Counted from the first letter of the stretch, positions 1 through 9,585 are shown. The stretch: 64,000 nucleotides of DNA from Psychrobacillus glaciei (GCF_008973485.1 NZ_CP031223.1:2852001-2916000), one strand, 5' to 3'. The notes: generated from the sequence alone by a model not told the origin. A program made the numbers and translations.

Positions 1-1026
1 GTCATGTGCAGGAACTGCCATAATTGCACCTGTACCGTAAGTTGATAATACATAATCTGCAGTCCAGATAGGCATTTTTTCGCCACTTACAGGATTGATA
101 GCATATGCTCCTGTAAAAACACCTGTTTTATGTTTCGCAAGGTCCGTACGCTCTAGATCACTTTTTAATTTTACTTGATCTTTATATGCTTGCACTGCTT
201 CCATCTGTTCAGTAGTGGTAATTACATCCACTAACTTATGTTCCGGTGCTAGAACTGCATAGGTTGCACCAAAAATTGTATCGGGGCGAGTTGTAAATGC
301 TCGGAATGATTCTTTCGTGCCATCAACTTCAAAAGTAAGTTCAGCACCTTCCGAACGACCAATCCAGTTACGTTGCATTTCTTTTAAACTTTCCGGCCAA
401 TCCAGTTCATCCAAATCTTCCAAAAGTCGATCTGCATAAGCAGTAATACGAAGAACCCATTGGCGCATTGGGCGACGTTCTACGGGATGCCCTCCACGTT
501 CTGACAATCCATCGATTACCTCTTCATTCGCAAGAACAGTTCCGAGTGCTGGACACCAGTTTACAGGTACTTCGTCTACGTAAGCCAACCCTTTTTTGTA
601 AAGTTGAATGAAAATCCATTGTGTCCATTTATAATAAGAAGGATCAGTTGTGTTAACTTCTCTATCCCAATCATATGAAAAACCAAGATCATTCATTTGG
701 CGTTTAAAAGTAGCAATATTTTTTGCCGTAAATTCAACTGGATCATTTCCCGTATCGATTGCATATTGTTCTGCAGGAAGACCAAAAGCATCCCATCCCA
801 TTGGATGAAGCACGTTATACCCTTGTTTACGTTTAAATGCGCTTAAAATGTCTGTAGCAATATATCCAAGTGGATGACCTACATGAAGTCCAACTCCTGA
901 AGGATACGGGAACATATCTAATGCATAAAACTTTGGTTTGGAAGGATCATCGACCATTTTATACGTTTTATTTTCTTTCCAATAATTTTGCCATTTTTTT
1001 TCGATTGCTTCATGATTAAAGCTCAT
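1..1026 (-). CDS. leuS: Leucyl-tRNA synthetase, N-terminal 342 residues (runs off the window)
   Basis: Class Ia aminoacyl-tRNA synthetase that charges tRNA-Leu in the cytoplasm. Translating the minus strand from ATG at 1026 gives [13 protein letters not shown]..., then the nucleotide-binding HIGH-type motif in the context [14 protein letters not shown]. The CP1 editing region follows ([12 protein letters not shown], with the threonine-rich TTRPDT signature). The frame is open to base 1, so more than half of the protein lies outside the window. A strong RBS (AAGGAGGAAT) precedes the ATG. Expression is set by the T-box leader at 1268-1512. Between the T-box terminator and the start codon lies about 240 bp, mostly a dispersed repeat, which is unusually long for a T-box gene. 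Confidence 0.97.
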   Translation of the reverse strand, partial: MSFNHEAIEKKWQNYWKENKTYKMVDDPSKPKFYALDMFPYPSGVGLHVGHPLGYIATDILSAFKRKQGYNVLHPMGWDAFGLPAEQYAIDTGNDPVEFTAKNIATFKRQMNDLGFSYDWDREVNTTDPSYYKWTQWIFIQLYKKGLAYVDEVPVNWCPALGTVLANEEVIDGLSERGGHPVERRPMRQWVLRITAYADRLLEDLDELDWPESLKEMQRNWIGRSEGAELTFEVDGTKESFRAFTTRPDTIFGATYAVLAPEHKLVDVITTTEQMEAVQAYKDQVKLKSDLERTDLAKHKTGVFTGAYAINPVSGEKMPIWTADYVLSTYGTGAIMAVPAHD

Positions 1027-1036
1027 TAAAATTCCT

Positions 1037-1263
1037 CCTTAAATTAAGAAAAGTGTAAGCGCCTATGTCTGCCCCGACAGGCAAATGGAGAAAGTGTAGG
1101 TCTGCAAAGTACGCCACATCCTGTGGCAAAGCAGACATGACCCGCATCGTGCTGGCCCAGGAGGCAGCTCCACAGCCACCACATACGCTCTTGTTTGCGA
1201 CGAGCTTGCTCAGGAGCAGCTTTTTCACATTTGACCCCGAGGGGCAAGGCGCTGAAACTAGAC
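1037..1263. repeat. Dispersed intergenic repeat (family A) inside the leuS leader
   Basis: About 225 bp of GC-richer DNA starting with the head AAAAGTGTAAGCGCCTA and ending with GGCGCTGAAACTAGAC. The ends are inversely related (AAGCGCC / GGCGCT). The interior stretch GACGAGCTTG-x4-AGGAGCAG recurs at 11515-11535 and partly at 29223-29242. Similar intergenic elements are, from memory, common in Bacillaceae; their function is not known to me. The element lies between the T-box terminator and the leuS RBS, so it is transcribed with leuS. ORFs crossing it look spurious. Confidence 0.7.
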
Positions 1264-1267
1264 AAAT

Positions 1268-1512
1268 AAAAAAAATCTCGTCCCTTAAAAAACTAAGGGA
1301 CGAGAGTATATACTCACGCGGTACCACCCAAATTAGTGAAAAATTCACTCAACTTGACTCCTTAACGCGGAAAACGGTATAAGCTACTATCAGTTCACTC
1401 ATACAGACTCAAAGGCGAGTTCAATAATTCGTCACGCTAACTTCCACCAACCGTTAGCTCTCTATATTAACGAGGGTTATTTACTAATCCTTTTCACAGT
1501 CAACTTCTATTA
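1268..1512 (-). promoter_or_regulatory. T-box leader of leuS
   Basis: The minus strand carries the T-box core TGGGTGGTACCGCG at 1330-1317. It is followed by a rho-independent terminator, CTCGTCCCTT/AAGGGACGAG at 1304-1277, with a U run. Upstream is a structured ~180-nt stem I region with an AGUA-type element (TTAGTAAATA). A CTC triplet at 1419-1417, in a GAA-CTC context typical of a specifier loop, is the likely leucine specifier. Uncharged tRNA-Leu would stabilise the antiterminator and let transcription continue into leuS. Confidence 0.92.
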
Positions 1513-1518
1513 AAACTA

Positions 1519-1547
1519 ATAATAATGGATTTCGGAATAAATTACAA
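1519..1547 (-). promoter_or_regulatory. Sigma-A promoter of leuS
   Basis: On the minus strand TTGTAA (1547-1542), a 17-bp spacer, then TATTAT (1524-1519). It sits directly upstream of the T-box leader, so transcription should start near 1512. Confidence 0.6.
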
Positions 1548-1695
1548 GCTGCTCTTATATCAAATAGGTCTCGACATATTTGAGCCTAGATTTTGCACTC
1601 GGCTCACCAGGTGGACTCCTTTACAAAATCTATGGCATCCGCCGGAAGCTTGATATAATTGTATTCGGTAGGTTTTTATGTACTACTGAATATAA

Positions 1696-2349
1696 TTATA
1701 TTGAAACATTTTCTTTTACGTCTTTAATAATAAGCGTAGCTTCCGTTGCATCAATAATATCTTGTACAGTATAACCCTCAAATACTTCTTTTAATTCAAG
1801 GCCATTTTCCGTTACTTCTATCATTGCCCGTTCTGTAATTATTTTATTCACAACAGCTTTCCCTGTTAAAGGTAATTCGCATTCTTTTTTAATTTTGGCA
1901 GAGCCATCTTTTGCACAATGATCCATGATGACGATAATTTTTTTCGCGCCATGCACTAAGTCCATCGCACCACCCATTCCTTTTATCATTTTCCCTGGAA
2001 TCATCCAGTTTGCAAGATCCCCATTTTCAGACACTTCCATCGCACCTAAAATCGCGACATCGACATGTCCTCCGCGAATCATTGCAAATGATTCCGCACT
2101 TGAAAAGAAAGAAGATCCAGGAATAGTCGTAACCGTTTCTTTTCCAGCATTAATAAGATCAGGATCTACTTCTTGTTCCGTAGGATAAGGCCCAATACCT
2201 AGCAAACCATTTTCTGATTGTAAAACAACTGTTTTATCAGGAGAGATGAAGTTAGCAACTAATGTTGGAATTCCTATGCCTAAATTAACGTAATTTCCAT
2301 TTTCTATCTCTTTTTCTGCTCTTCTTGCAATTTTTTCACGTGTATTCAA
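1696..2349 (-). CDS. scoB: 3-oxoacid CoA-transferase, subunit B
   Basis: Beta subunit of a class I CoA-transferase that moves CoA between succinyl-CoA and a 3-oxoacid such as acetoacetate. The 217-residue length fits the family. The motif SENGLLG at residues 45-51 contains the catalytic glutamate (E46) that forms the acyl-CoA thioester. Glycine-rich segments [11 protein letters not shown] and [14 protein letters not shown] are typical. The start is TTG at 2349, preceded by AAGGGGGAG. It lies 13 bp downstream of scoA, so the two subunits are co-transcribed and probably translationally linked. Related AtoA/PcaJ subunits cannot be excluded; substrate is inferred from similarity to ScoB. Confidence 0.88.
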   Translation of the reverse strand: MNTREKIARRAEKEIENGNYVNLGIGIPTLVANFISPDKTVVLQSENGLLGIGPYPTEQEVDPDLINAGKETVTTIPGSSFFSSAESFAMIRGGHVDVAILGAMEVSENGDLANWMIPGKMIKGMGGAMDLVHGAKKIIVIMDHCAKDGSAKIKKECELPLTGKAVVNKIITERAMIEVTENGLELKEVFEGYTVQDIIDATEATLIIKDVKENVSI

Positions 2350-2362
2350 TCGAATCTCCCCC

Positions 2363-3052
2363 TTATGAACGAGTTGTTAAACGTTCTATTCTTTTTTCTT
2401 GCGTTGCTTGGAATAGGCCTTGTACATAAATACTAGGTGTATGTATTTGTGCTGGATCTAAATCTCCTGTTTCTACAATTTCTTCTACTTCTGCAATCGT
2501 AAACTTTCCTGCTGCTGCCATCATCGGATTAAAGTTTTGTGCAGTTTTATTGTAAATTAAGTTCCCAAACTTATCCGCTTTTGCAGCGCGAACTAATGCA
2601 AAGTCAGCACGAAGCGATTCTTCTAATACATACTCTTTGCCATCATAAACTCGTATTTCTTTTCCTTCCGCAACCACCGTACCAACACCCGCTGGCGTAA
2701 AGAAAGCTGGAATTCCAGCGCCACCCGCACGAATTTTTTCAGCAAGTGTCCCTTGAGGCGTTAACTCTACTTCTATTTCGCCTGAAAGTACTTGACGTTC
2801 AAATTCTTTATTTTCCCCAACATAGGAACCTATCATTTTTTTAATTTGTTTATTTTTTAATAAAAGACCTAGACCCCACTCATCGACTCCACAATTATTC
2901 GAAATAACCGTTAAATCTTTTACCCCTTTTTCTACTAAAGCTAAAATAAGCTGTTCAGGAATACCAACTAGGCCAAAACCACCTACCATTAGTGTCATTC
3001 CGTCTTGAATGCCTGCAACAGCTTCGCTTGCAGAATTGTAAATCGGTTTCAT
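2363..3052 (-). CDS. scoA: 3-oxoacid CoA-transferase, subunit A
   Basis: Alpha subunit partner of the downstream ScoB. The start is placed at ATG 3052 ([12 protein letters not shown]), which has the RBS AAAGGGGAAT at proper distance. A longer reading frame to 3121 exists, but its 23 extra residues ([10 protein letters not shown]...) look unrelated to the family. From this start the protein has 229 residues. Typical segments are [15 protein letters not shown] near residue 27, [28 protein letters not shown] and a C-terminal [12 protein letters not shown]. The enzyme would act in ketone-body or short-chain acid use in the cytoplasm. Confidence 0.88.
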   Translation of the reverse strand: MKPIYNSASEAVAGIQDGMTLMVGGFGLVGIPEQLILALVEKGVKDLTVISNNCGVDEWGLGLLLKNKQIKKMIGSYVGENKEFERQVLSGEIEVELTPQGTLAEKIRAGGAGIPAFFTPAGVGTVVAEGKEIRVYDGKEYVLEESLRADFALVRAAKADKFGNLIYNKTAQNFNPMMAAAGKFTIAEVEEIVETGDLDPAQIHTPSIYVQGLFQATQEKRIERLTTRS

Positions 3053-3227
3053 AATCCCATTCCCCTTTCTATCGTAAACACCCTTCTCTATAATATTCTC
3101 AAATATTGGACAATTAAGCAATTTAAATTCCTTGAACTATTAATATATTGCAAGAGTGTGGCAGGGAAACGAAGAGAAAGTTCCGATGTTCACACTCTGC
3201 ATTAGAAACCATTGATTAGGTGAGGAT

Positions 3228-3645
3228 AGACATAGTTTAGGGGCTTATAGATCAGCATTACGGGCGGATAAACACTTTTTAGGGGCATATAGCATCGGCT
3301 TAGGGGCTTATGAACTTTCTACGGGCTTATAGATCAGTCTTACGGGCGGATAAACACTTTTTAGGGGCATATAGCATCGACTTAGGGGCTTATGAACTTT
3401 CTACGGGCTTATAGATCAGTCTTACGGGCGGATAAACACTTTTTAGGGGCATATAGCATCGGTTTAGGGGCTTATGAACTTTCTACAGGCTTATAGATCA
3501 GTCTTACGGGCGGATAAACACTTTTTAGGGGCATAAAGCATCGACTTAGGGGCTTATAGCTCAGTCTTACGGGCGGATAAACACTTTTTAGGGGCATATA
3601 GCATCAGTTTAGGGGCTTATGAACTTTCTACGGGCTTATAGATTT
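3228..3645. repeat. Hierarchical tandem array: 82-bp unit made of four ~21-bp subunits
   Basis: A run of about five 82-bp units. The word GGGCTTAT recurs at 3241, 3323 and 3405, and as AGGCTTAT at 3487. The fourth unit has lost 19 bp, so the next word is at 3550, and a last one is at 3632. Each unit holds four versions of the word (A/C)GGGGC(T/A/G)TAT or CGGGCGGAT, spaced 21, 21, 21 and 19 bp, giving about 20 words. No ORF uses the array. It fills the space between scoA and the terminator of the next leftward gene. It is not a CRISPR array: there are no variable spacers of uniform length. Confidence 0.93.
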
Positions 3646-3655
3646 TCTTCCTTTC

Positions 3656-3710
3656 TAAATAAAAATAGACTGTAGGCAAACTCGATTTATACCGAATTTA
3701 CCTACAGTCT
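3656..3710 (-). terminator. Rho-independent terminator of the MFS gene
   Basis: Hairpin AGACTGTAGG...CCTACAGTCT (3667-3676 with 3701-3710), extended by inner pairs, followed on the minus strand by a T-rich run at 3665-3656. It lies just after the stop codon at 3728. Confidence 0.85.
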
Positions 3711-3727
3711 GACAATGATTAATTTAG

Positions 3728-4909
3728 TTAAACAGCGGTTTTACTAGCTGCTTTCTTAAGCGGAAGATCATAAAGTAAACTCGTAATAATCGCAAAAATC
3801 ATCAAACTTGTCAGGATTAATATCATCATTGGCGTTCCATATGCTTCTACAAGAATTCCTCCGACGAAAGGTCCAATCATTCTTCCGATTGTCGCCATAC
3901 TATTGACAATCCCTTGGTAAAATCCTTCTCTTCCTTTTGGAGCAAGCTTATCTGCAAGCGTTGGTACTGCAGGCCACACAAACATTTCTCCAATCGTTAA
4001 TATGACCATTGCCGTGATAAACATAGCATAGCTTTCTGCAAAAGCTACCACAACAAATGAACCCATAAAAATAACAATCCCAATAATAATCTGCGCTTTT
4101 ATTTTCTGTTCTAGTCGATTGATTATTGGCTTTATAAGAGGTTGTCCTACTACTATAAGTACTCCATTTAACGACCATAATAAACTATATTGCTTTAGAG
4201 ATATGCCCAAATCTGAAATATGTGTAGAAATTGTAGTAGTCCATTGAACATAAACAATCCAGGTGAGCATATACCCAAATGTTACAATTATCATTGCATA
4301 AAAAGGTGCTTTTTGTTTACCTTTCTTTTGTTCATTCGACACAACTGCATGTCTATTTGAAGTAACCGATAAATTACGGTAAAAGACTAATGCAACAACA
4401 AAAAACAAGACATATGTAAGTAAATTTGCTATAAAAATATTATTGATATTATTAGCCGCCACAAGTCCACCTATTGCAGGGCCAAGAGCAACCCCTACGT
4501 TTTGTGCTAAATAAATAGCATTAAAAGCTTTTCTGCCACCTTCTGGCCAAAGACTTCCGACCATTGCGTACATACTTGGAAAAATAATTCCACCGCTAAA
4601 CCCCAAAATAGCTACAAACCAAATATATTCCGGCCACCCATGCCAAAGAGTTAATAGTAACAATGCACCCAACGATAAAGAAATACCAATAATGATGGAT
4701 TTATACCCACCAATTCGGTCGAAAAGGTAACCTCCCAGTAAATTACCAATTACACCAGTTCCAGCATTTATCATCAATACAAATCCAGCCATAGTCAAGG
4801 ATTGCCCTAAATAATTATGCATATAAATCGTATGTAAAGGCCATAAAAAGGAATTTCCAGTTGTATTTATAAACATTCCTATGATTAAAAGCCACACAGC
4901 TTTGGGCAT
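3728..4909 (-). CDS. Major facilitator superfamily transporter
   Basis: Twelve-helix membrane exporter of 393 residues. The loop between helices 2 and 3 carries GGYLFDRIGGYKS, a variant of the MFS motif A. The helix-5 region AQNVGVALGPAIGGLVAAN resembles motif C of drug:H+ antiporters. The start is ATG 4909 (MPKAVWLLIIGMF), chosen because GGAGGT lies 7 bp upstream; an upstream in-frame ATG at 4924 precedes that RBS. The gene is transcribed alone towards the tandem array and divergently from ytqA. The substrate is unknown; a role as a multidrug-type exporter is only a family-level guess. Confidence 0.85.
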   Translation of the reverse strand: MPKAVWLLIIGMFINTTGNSFLWPLHTIYMHNYLGQSLTMAGFVLMINAGTGVIGNLLGGYLFDRIGGYKSIIIGISLSLGALLLLTLWHGWPEYIWFVAILGFSGGIIFPSMYAMVGSLWPEGGRKAFNAIYLAQNVGVALGPAIGGLVAANNINNIFIANLLTYVLFFVVALVFYRNLSVTSNRHAVVSNEQKKGKQKAPFYAMIIVTFGYMLTWIVYVQWTTTISTHISDLGISLKQYSLLWSLNGVLIVVGQPLIKPIINRLEQKIKAQIIIGIVIFMGSFVVVAFAESYAMFITAMVILTIGEMFVWPAVPTLADKLAPKGREGFYQGIVNSMATIGRMIGPFVGGILVEAYGTPMMILILTSLMIFAIITSLLYDLPLKKAASKTAV

Positions 4910-5032
4910 CACAAGCACCTCCATTTCCTTATGTGCTCAGACAATTGTATTCTTTTTTATATGTCACTTCAAGATGCTTGCACAAAAGATAATGGAGTCA
5001 TGCTAAAATATAATGCTAAGGAGTGAATATAA

Positions 5033-5992
5033 ATGAACGAAAATAACTTTCCTTTTCCGTCTGATGGAAAACGGTACTATACTTGGAATCGCTATTTACG
5101 AAATATGTTTGATCAAAAAATATTCAAAGTCGCATTAGATGCAGGATTTGATTGTCCTAATAGAGATGGCACAGTGGCATATGGCGGTTGCACTTTTTGT
5201 AGTGTGGCTGGGAGCGGGGACTTTGCTGGTGATAAAGTCGATTTAATACCGGTACAATTTGAAAAAATAAAAGCCAAAATGCATGAAAAGTGGAAAACAG
5301 GAAAATATATCGCTTATTTTCAAGCATATACAAATACACATGCACCTCTGCCTTTATTAAAAGAAAAATTTGAAGCAGCTCTTGCACTGGAGGGCGTCAT
5401 AGGAATATCTATCGCAACAAGACCAGATTGTTTACCAGATGATGTTGTGGAATATTTAGCTGAACTAAATAAAAGAACGTATTTGTGGATAGAACTAGGC
5501 CTACAAACTGTGCATGAGCGAACTGCGAATCTCGTGAATCGTGCACATGACTATCCTACTTATATAGAGGGTGTAAACAAATTACGAAAACATGATATTC
5601 AAATATGTACACATATTATTAATGGATTGCCTCTGGAAGATCGAGAAATGATGATGGAAACAGCAAGAGAAGTTGCCAAGCTCGATGTCCAAGGGATAAA
5701 AATCCATTTACTACATCTGCTTAAAGGAACACCTATGGTGAAGCAGTACGAAAAAGGAAAGCTTGAATTTATGGAAAAAGATGCTTATATCCAGCTCGTG
5801 GCGGATCAATTAGAAATTTTACCCCCGGAAATGGTTGTGCAACGTATTACTGGTGATGGACCGATTGACCTAATGATTGGTCCAATGTGGAGTGTAAACA
5901 AATGGGATGTCTTAAATGGAATTGACGCTGAGTTAGCTAAAAGAGAGAGCTACCAAGGAAAATTGTATCAAAAGTTCGGTGTCTTGAAATGA
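5033..5992 (+). CDS. ytqA: Radical SAM protein, YtqA/YhcC family
   Basis: 319-residue radical SAM enzyme of the TIGR01212 type. The cluster-binding cysteines are C41, C53 and C56 (DCPNRDG...GGCTFC), the expanded Cx11CxxC spacing of this family. The following segments GISIATRPDCLPDDVVEYL and IELGLQTVHERT belong to the barrel. The protein overlaps the next gene by 4 bp (ATGA), so it forms an operon with the tRNA methyltransferase MnmM. From this pairing a role in tRNA or RNA modification is plausible but not shown. An extended -10 (TGCTAAAAT) lies about 30 bp upstream. The gene diverges from the MFS exporter. Confidence 0.88.
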   Translation: MNENNFPFPSDGKRYYTWNRYLRNMFDQKIFKVALDAGFDCPNRDGTVAYGGCTFCSVAGSGDFAGDKVDLIPVQFEKIKAKMHEKWKTGKYIAYFQAYTNTHAPLPLLKEKFEAALALEGVIGISIATRPDCLPDDVVEYLAELNKRTYLWIELGLQTVHERTANLVNRAHDYPTYIEGVNKLRKHDIQICTHIINGLPLEDREMMMETAREVAKLDVQGIKIHLLHLLKGTPMVKQYEKGKLEFMEKDAYIQLVADQLEILPPEMVVQRITGDGPIDLMIGPMWSVNKWDVLNGIDAELAKRESYQGKLYQKFGVLK

Positions 5993-6561
5993 CATTAAAA
6001 AGAGTTTTACCATTTGCAAAAGAATTATTAACATCTGTTATAGAACCTGGGAATTTGGTTGTCGATGCAACTGCTGGAAATGGTCATGATACTTTATTTT
6101 TAGCAAAATTAGTTGGCGAAGCTGGGCATGTATACGCATTTGATGTTCAACCCGAAGCTATACAATCCACGGAAGAAAAGTTAGTAGAAGCAAATTTGCT
6201 TTCGAGGGCAACTCTAATTCTAGATGGACATGAAAATGTTTCGAAATACGTGGAAAAAGAAATTGCAGCAGCTATTTTTAATCTTGGATATTTACCTGGT
6301 AGTGATCTTCAAATTGTGACAAAAGGCAACTCTACTATTCAAGCTGTTACATCTCTTTTAGAGATGTTAAAAGTAGGCGGTTTAATTATTTTAGTTGTTT
6401 ATCATGGACATCCCGGTGGTAAAGAAGAAAAAGATGCTTTAATGGATTATGTAATGCAATTACCTTACTCCTATACACATGTACTTTGTTACCAATTTTT
6501 AAATCAACAAAATACACCCCCTTTTGTTATTGCGATTGAAAAAATGAAAGCAAATATCTAA
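5989..6561 (+). CDS. mnmM: tRNA 5-aminomethyl-2-thiouridine methyltransferase (YtqB)
   Basis: Class I SAM-dependent methyltransferase of 190 residues. The SAM-binding glycine motif is VVDATAGNGHDTLFLA, residues 21-36. FDVQPEAI is the acidic loop after strand 2, and AAIFNLGYLPGSD corresponds to the motif IV region. B. subtilis YtqB was identified as MnmM, which completes mnm5s2U at the wobble position of some tRNAs; I rely on memory for that. The start codon overlaps the ytqA stop (ATGA), so the genes are translationally coupled. Cytoplasmic. Confidence 0.88.
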   Translation: MTLKRVLPFAKELLTSVIEPGNLVVDATAGNGHDTLFLAKLVGEAGHVYAFDVQPEAIQSTEEKLVEANLLSRATLILDGHENVSKYVEKEIAAAIFNLGYLPGSDLQIVTKGNSTIQAVTSLLEMLKVGGLIILVVYHGHPGGKEEKDALMDYVMQLPYSYTHVLCYQFLNQQNTPPFVIAIEKMKANI

Positions 6562-6618
6562 ATTCGTTTGAATATAATTCAAATGCATGGAGATAATAAC
6601 TAAAAAAGGAGAATCTCC

Positions 6619-7701
6619 ATGCCAAAAATTGCTTCTATTAGTACATATAACCCTCCTTATGTATTAGATCAAACAAATATTGAACAGTTAACAAAAGAAC
6701 TCTTTAAAGATAAAATTGCACAATTAGATCGTTTATTACAAGTTTTTGAAAATGGAGATATTGAAACACGATATTTTTGTGTGCCATTAGAATGGCACCA
6801 AACGGAACATTCCTTTGAAGAACGAAATAATATTTATATAGATTTAGCAACAAAATATAGTGTAGAAGTAATACAAGCTTGCCTTCAAAATACCACATTT
6901 CTCCAAAAGGCACTTCCTTCAGAAGAAATTGATGCCATTATCTTTGTCAGCAGCACAGGCATATCTACCCCGAGCGTCGATGCTCGTGTGATGAACCATC
7001 TGCCTTTTTCGGATCGTATGAAACGGATTCCAATTTGGGGACTAGGTTGTGCTGGTGGAGCTGCTGGCATTAGTAGAGCTTTTGATTTTTGCAAAGCTCA
7101 TCCCGATGCGAAAGTTCTCGTTGTTTGTGTAGAGTTATGTAGTCTCACCTTCCAACCGAATGACTTTTCTAAAAGTAATCTAATAGGGGCTTCTCTTTTC
7201 GCCGACGGAGCTGCTTGTGCATTAGTTTGTGGAGATAATGTTGATCTTACAAACAATAAGCATGTTCCGCATATAGTAGATACAGCTTCTAAATGGATGC
7301 CCAACTCGGAAGACGTGATGGGATGGAATATTAAAAATAATGGATTACATGTCGTTTTCTCTAAGAGTATTCCTTCCATTATTTCAAGCTGGTTGGGACC
7401 ATTTGTAGATGAATTTTTGACAGAGCAGAATGTTTCAAAAGATCAACTCGTAAATTTTGTAGCACATCCCGGAGGAAAAAAAGTTCTACAAGCATATGAG
7501 GATACACTCCACCTAGAGGAACATCAAACGTCGATTTCTAGAAATGTATTAAAAAAACATGGGAATATGTCCTCTCCAACAGTACTTTATGTATTAGAAC
7601 AATTTATGTTGAAAGAAAACAACAAGGATGATTTAGGATTATTAGTGGCTCTAGGACCTGGTTTTTGCGGAGAAGCAGTTCTACTAAATTGGGGGGATTA
7701 G
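6619..7701 (+). CDS. bpsA: Type III polyketide synthase (alkylpyrone synthase)
   Basis: Chalcone-synthase-like homodimeric enzyme of 360 residues that condenses long-chain acyl-CoA with malonyl-CoA to alkylpyrones. The catalytic triad is visible: C144 in IPIWGLGCAGGAAG, H283 in NFVAHPGGKK, and N316 in KHGNMSSPTVL. The C-terminal GPGFCGE loop is also family-typical. The RBS AAAAAAGGAGAATCTCC is immediately before ATG. It is followed 1 bp later by a membrane methyltransferase gene, the same bpsA-bpsB pair as in B. subtilis, where the product is methylated to alkylpyrone methyl ethers. Also named bcsA. Confidence 0.93.
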   Translation: MPKIASISTYNPPYVLDQTNIEQLTKELFKDKIAQLDRLLQVFENGDIETRYFCVPLEWHQTEHSFEERNNIYIDLATKYSVEVIQACLQNTTFLQKALPSEEIDAIIFVSSTGISTPSVDARVMNHLPFSDRMKRIPIWGLGCAGGAAGISRAFDFCKAHPDAKVLVVCVELCSLTFQPNDFSKSNLIGASLFADGAACALVCGDNVDLTNNKHVPHIVDTASKWMPNSEDVMGWNIKNNGLHVVFSKSIPSIISSWLGPFVDEFLTEQNVSKDQLVNFVAHPGGKKVLQAYEDTLHLEEHQTSISRNVLKKHGNMSSPTVLYVLEQFMLKENNKDDLGLLVALGPGFCGEAVLLNWGD

Positions 7702-7702
7702 A

Positions 7703-8245
7703 ATGTTATTTTTCATTATTATCTTTCTGGTCATCATTCAAAGAATAACGGAAGTTTTTATAGCTAAGCAAAATGAAAAAAAGATGCTTGCACAAGGGGC
7801 TTATGAAGTAGGTGCATCTCATTATCCTTATATGGTGACTCTGCATGTGAGCTTTTTTATTTGTTTAATTGCAGAGGTTTTAGTATTTAACCGAGGTATT
7901 TCCCCACTATTTCCGTTATTTTTTCTAATTTTTTTAATTGTTCAAGCATTACGCATATGGTGTTTGAGATCGTTAGGATCTTTTTGGAATACAAAAATCA
8001 TTATTTTACCCGGTGCCCATGTAGTAACAAAAGGACCATATCTTTATCTAAAACACCCAAATTACGTGGTTGTCTGCATCGAAATAGCACTTTTACCGCT
8101 TATATTCCAAGCATATATTACGGCTATTTGCTTTACTCTTTTAAATCTCGCGATGCTCTCCGTGCGAATTCCACTCGAAGAGAGGGCTTTGATGGAAGTT
8201 ACCAATTATAATGAAGAATTTAAAAAGAAGATTTCGGCATCGTAA
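7703..8245 (+). CDS. bpsB: Isoprenylcysteine carboxyl methyltransferase family protein (alkylpyrone O-methyltransferase)
   Basis: 180-residue membrane methyltransferase of the ICMT/YpbQ type. It has four to five hydrophobic segments, including an N-terminal helix (MLFFIIIFLVIIQRI). The C-terminal half carries GPYLYLKHPNYVVVCIEIALLPL and the conserved RIPLEERAL, which form the SAM and lipid site. It starts 1 bp after bpsA, and in B. subtilis YpbQ (BpsB) methylates the alkylpyrones made by BpsA. The stop codon lies in the loop of the terminator shared with the convergent malic enzyme gene. Confidence 0.9.
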   Translation: MLFFIIIFLVIIQRITEVFIAKQNEKKMLAQGAYEVGASHYPYMVTLHVSFFICLIAEVLVFNRGISPLFPLFFLIFLIVQALRIWCLRSLGSFWNTKIIILPGAHVVTKGPYLYLKHPNYVVVCIEIALLPLIFQAYITAICFTLLNLAMLSVRIPLEERALMEVTNYNEEFKKKISAS

Positions 8246-8260
8246 CCGAAATCTTCTTTT
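8223..8260. terminator. Bidirectional terminator between bpsB and the malic enzyme gene
   Basis: Stem AAGAAGATTTCGG / CCGAAATCTTCTT with a short loop containing the bpsB stop codon. T runs are present on both sides. Confidence 0.85.
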
Positions 8261-8262
8261 CC

Positions 8263-9585
8263 TTATAAATTCATTTCTTTATTTGCTGCTTCTTCTACTG
8301 CTCTTGCCACTAAATGATGAACTGTCGGATCTAGTGGGTTCGGTATTAACTCGCCAGGTTTTGTATGTCCTACGATTGCTTGGGCAGCTGCTATTAGCAT
8401 GGAATACGTAATTTCCTTTGCTCCTGCATCTAATGCACCTTTGAATATTCCTGGGAATCCAATCACATTATTGACAGATCTTCCGTCAGCTGCGAAAGCT
8501 GCTCCAGCTGCAATTGCCTCATTTGGAAGAATTTCAGGGTTTGGATTGGATAATGCTAATATTATTTGTCCTTTTTTAATCATTTCAGGTTTGATTAACC
8601 CAGCTACTCCAGTAGTAGCAACAATTATATCACAAGTTTCCATCATTTCTTCTAATGTAGGAATCGTTTTTCCACCATAGTTTACCAATCGTTGTTTTGC
8701 TTCTTCTTGACGATCTAGACCATATACTTCATCTACACCATAAGCCATTAACATACGACAGATAGCTAATCCGGCAGCACCAAGTCCGATTTGACCAATT
8801 ACGGCATCTTTTACATCTACTCCAGTCGATTTACATGCAGATAATATCGCAGCAAGCGCTACTACCGCCGTTCCATGCTGGTCATCATGCATAACTGGAA
8901 TAGGAAGTTCTGCTTTTAAACGTTCTTCTATTTCAAAGCAGTGAGGAGATCCAATATCTTCTAATAAAATTGCTCCGAATCCTTGATGAATATGTTTGAC
9001 CGTTTCAACGATTTCATCTGGATCACTTGTATTTAATAAAATAGGAATACCACTTAAACCAACAAATTGATCTAATAGTACAGCTTTCCCTTCCATTACA
9101 GGCATCCCTGCAACAGATCCAATATTTCCTAAACCTAATATAGCTGTACCATCTGTTACGATAGCTACGGAACTGCCAATCGACGTAAAGTAATTTGCTT
9201 TTTCAGGATTATTAACAATTTCCATACAAACGCTAGCAACACCAGGCGTATAAATTCTTTGCAAATCTCCGAGTGAACGGACATCCAATCTGCTCTTCAT
9301 CGCAATTTTTCCGCCTTCATGCGCTTTTAACACATCATCTGTTACAGCATGGATCTTAACACCATTTCCAATGGCTTCAATATTCGCAATGACAGATTGG
9401 AATTGTGCTTCAGATTTACAAGTGATCGTAATATCACGGACTGTTGTTAATGCTCCACTTTTAAGTGTTGTAATGTCTCCAATATCCCCTTCAGCCATTC
9501 CGATAGCAGTTGCAACTTTAGCAAAGTTCCCTGGTTTTGAAGGTGTTTCTACTATAAAATTACGTATAAAATGTTGGTTTTGCAT
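8263..9585 (-). CDS. NAD(P)-dependent malic enzyme with N-terminal ACT domain
   Basis: Converts malate to pyruvate and CO2. 440 residues: an N-terminal ACT domain (about residues 8-85, [20 protein letters not shown]), then the malic N-domain with [13 protein letters not shown] and the catalytic/metal segment [11 protein letters not shown], then the NAD(P)-binding domain with [19 protein letters not shown] is also typical. The ACT domain suggests amino-acid control of activity (inference). It resembles B. subtilis YtsJ in the catalytic part, but YtsJ as I recall lacks the ACT domain. The RBS is weak (AAAGTGAAGTG), about 9 bp before ATG. Confidence 0.9.
   Translation of the reverse strand: MQNQHFIRNFIVETPSKPGNFAKVATAIGMAEGDIGDITTLKSGALTTVRDITITCKSEAQFQSVIANIEAIGNGVKIHAVTDDVLKAHEGGKIAMKSRLDVRSLGDLQRIYTPGVASVCMEIVNNPEKANYFTSIGSSVAIVTDGTAILGLGNIGSVAGMPVMEGKAVLLDQFVGLSGIPILLNTSDPDEIVETVKHIHQGFGAILLEDIGSPHCFEIEERLKAELPIPVMHDDQHGTAVVALAAILSACKSTGVDVKDAVIGQIGLGAAGLAICRMLMAYGVDEVYGLDRQEEAKQRLVNYGGKTIPTLEEMMETCDIIVATTGVAGLIKPEMIKKGQIILALSNPNPEILPNEAIAAGAAFAADGRSVNNVIGFPGIFKGALDAGAKEITYSMLIAAAQAIVGHTKPGELIPNPLDPTVHHLVARAVEEAANKEMNL

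Noticed and set aside
1065..1382. ORFs on both strands across the leuS leader
   Set aside because: They run through a dispersed repeat and the T-box.
3228..3645. Possible CRISPR array
   Set aside because: The spacing is ~21 bp with repeated linkers at 82 bp; there are no unique 30-40 bp spacers and no cas genes.
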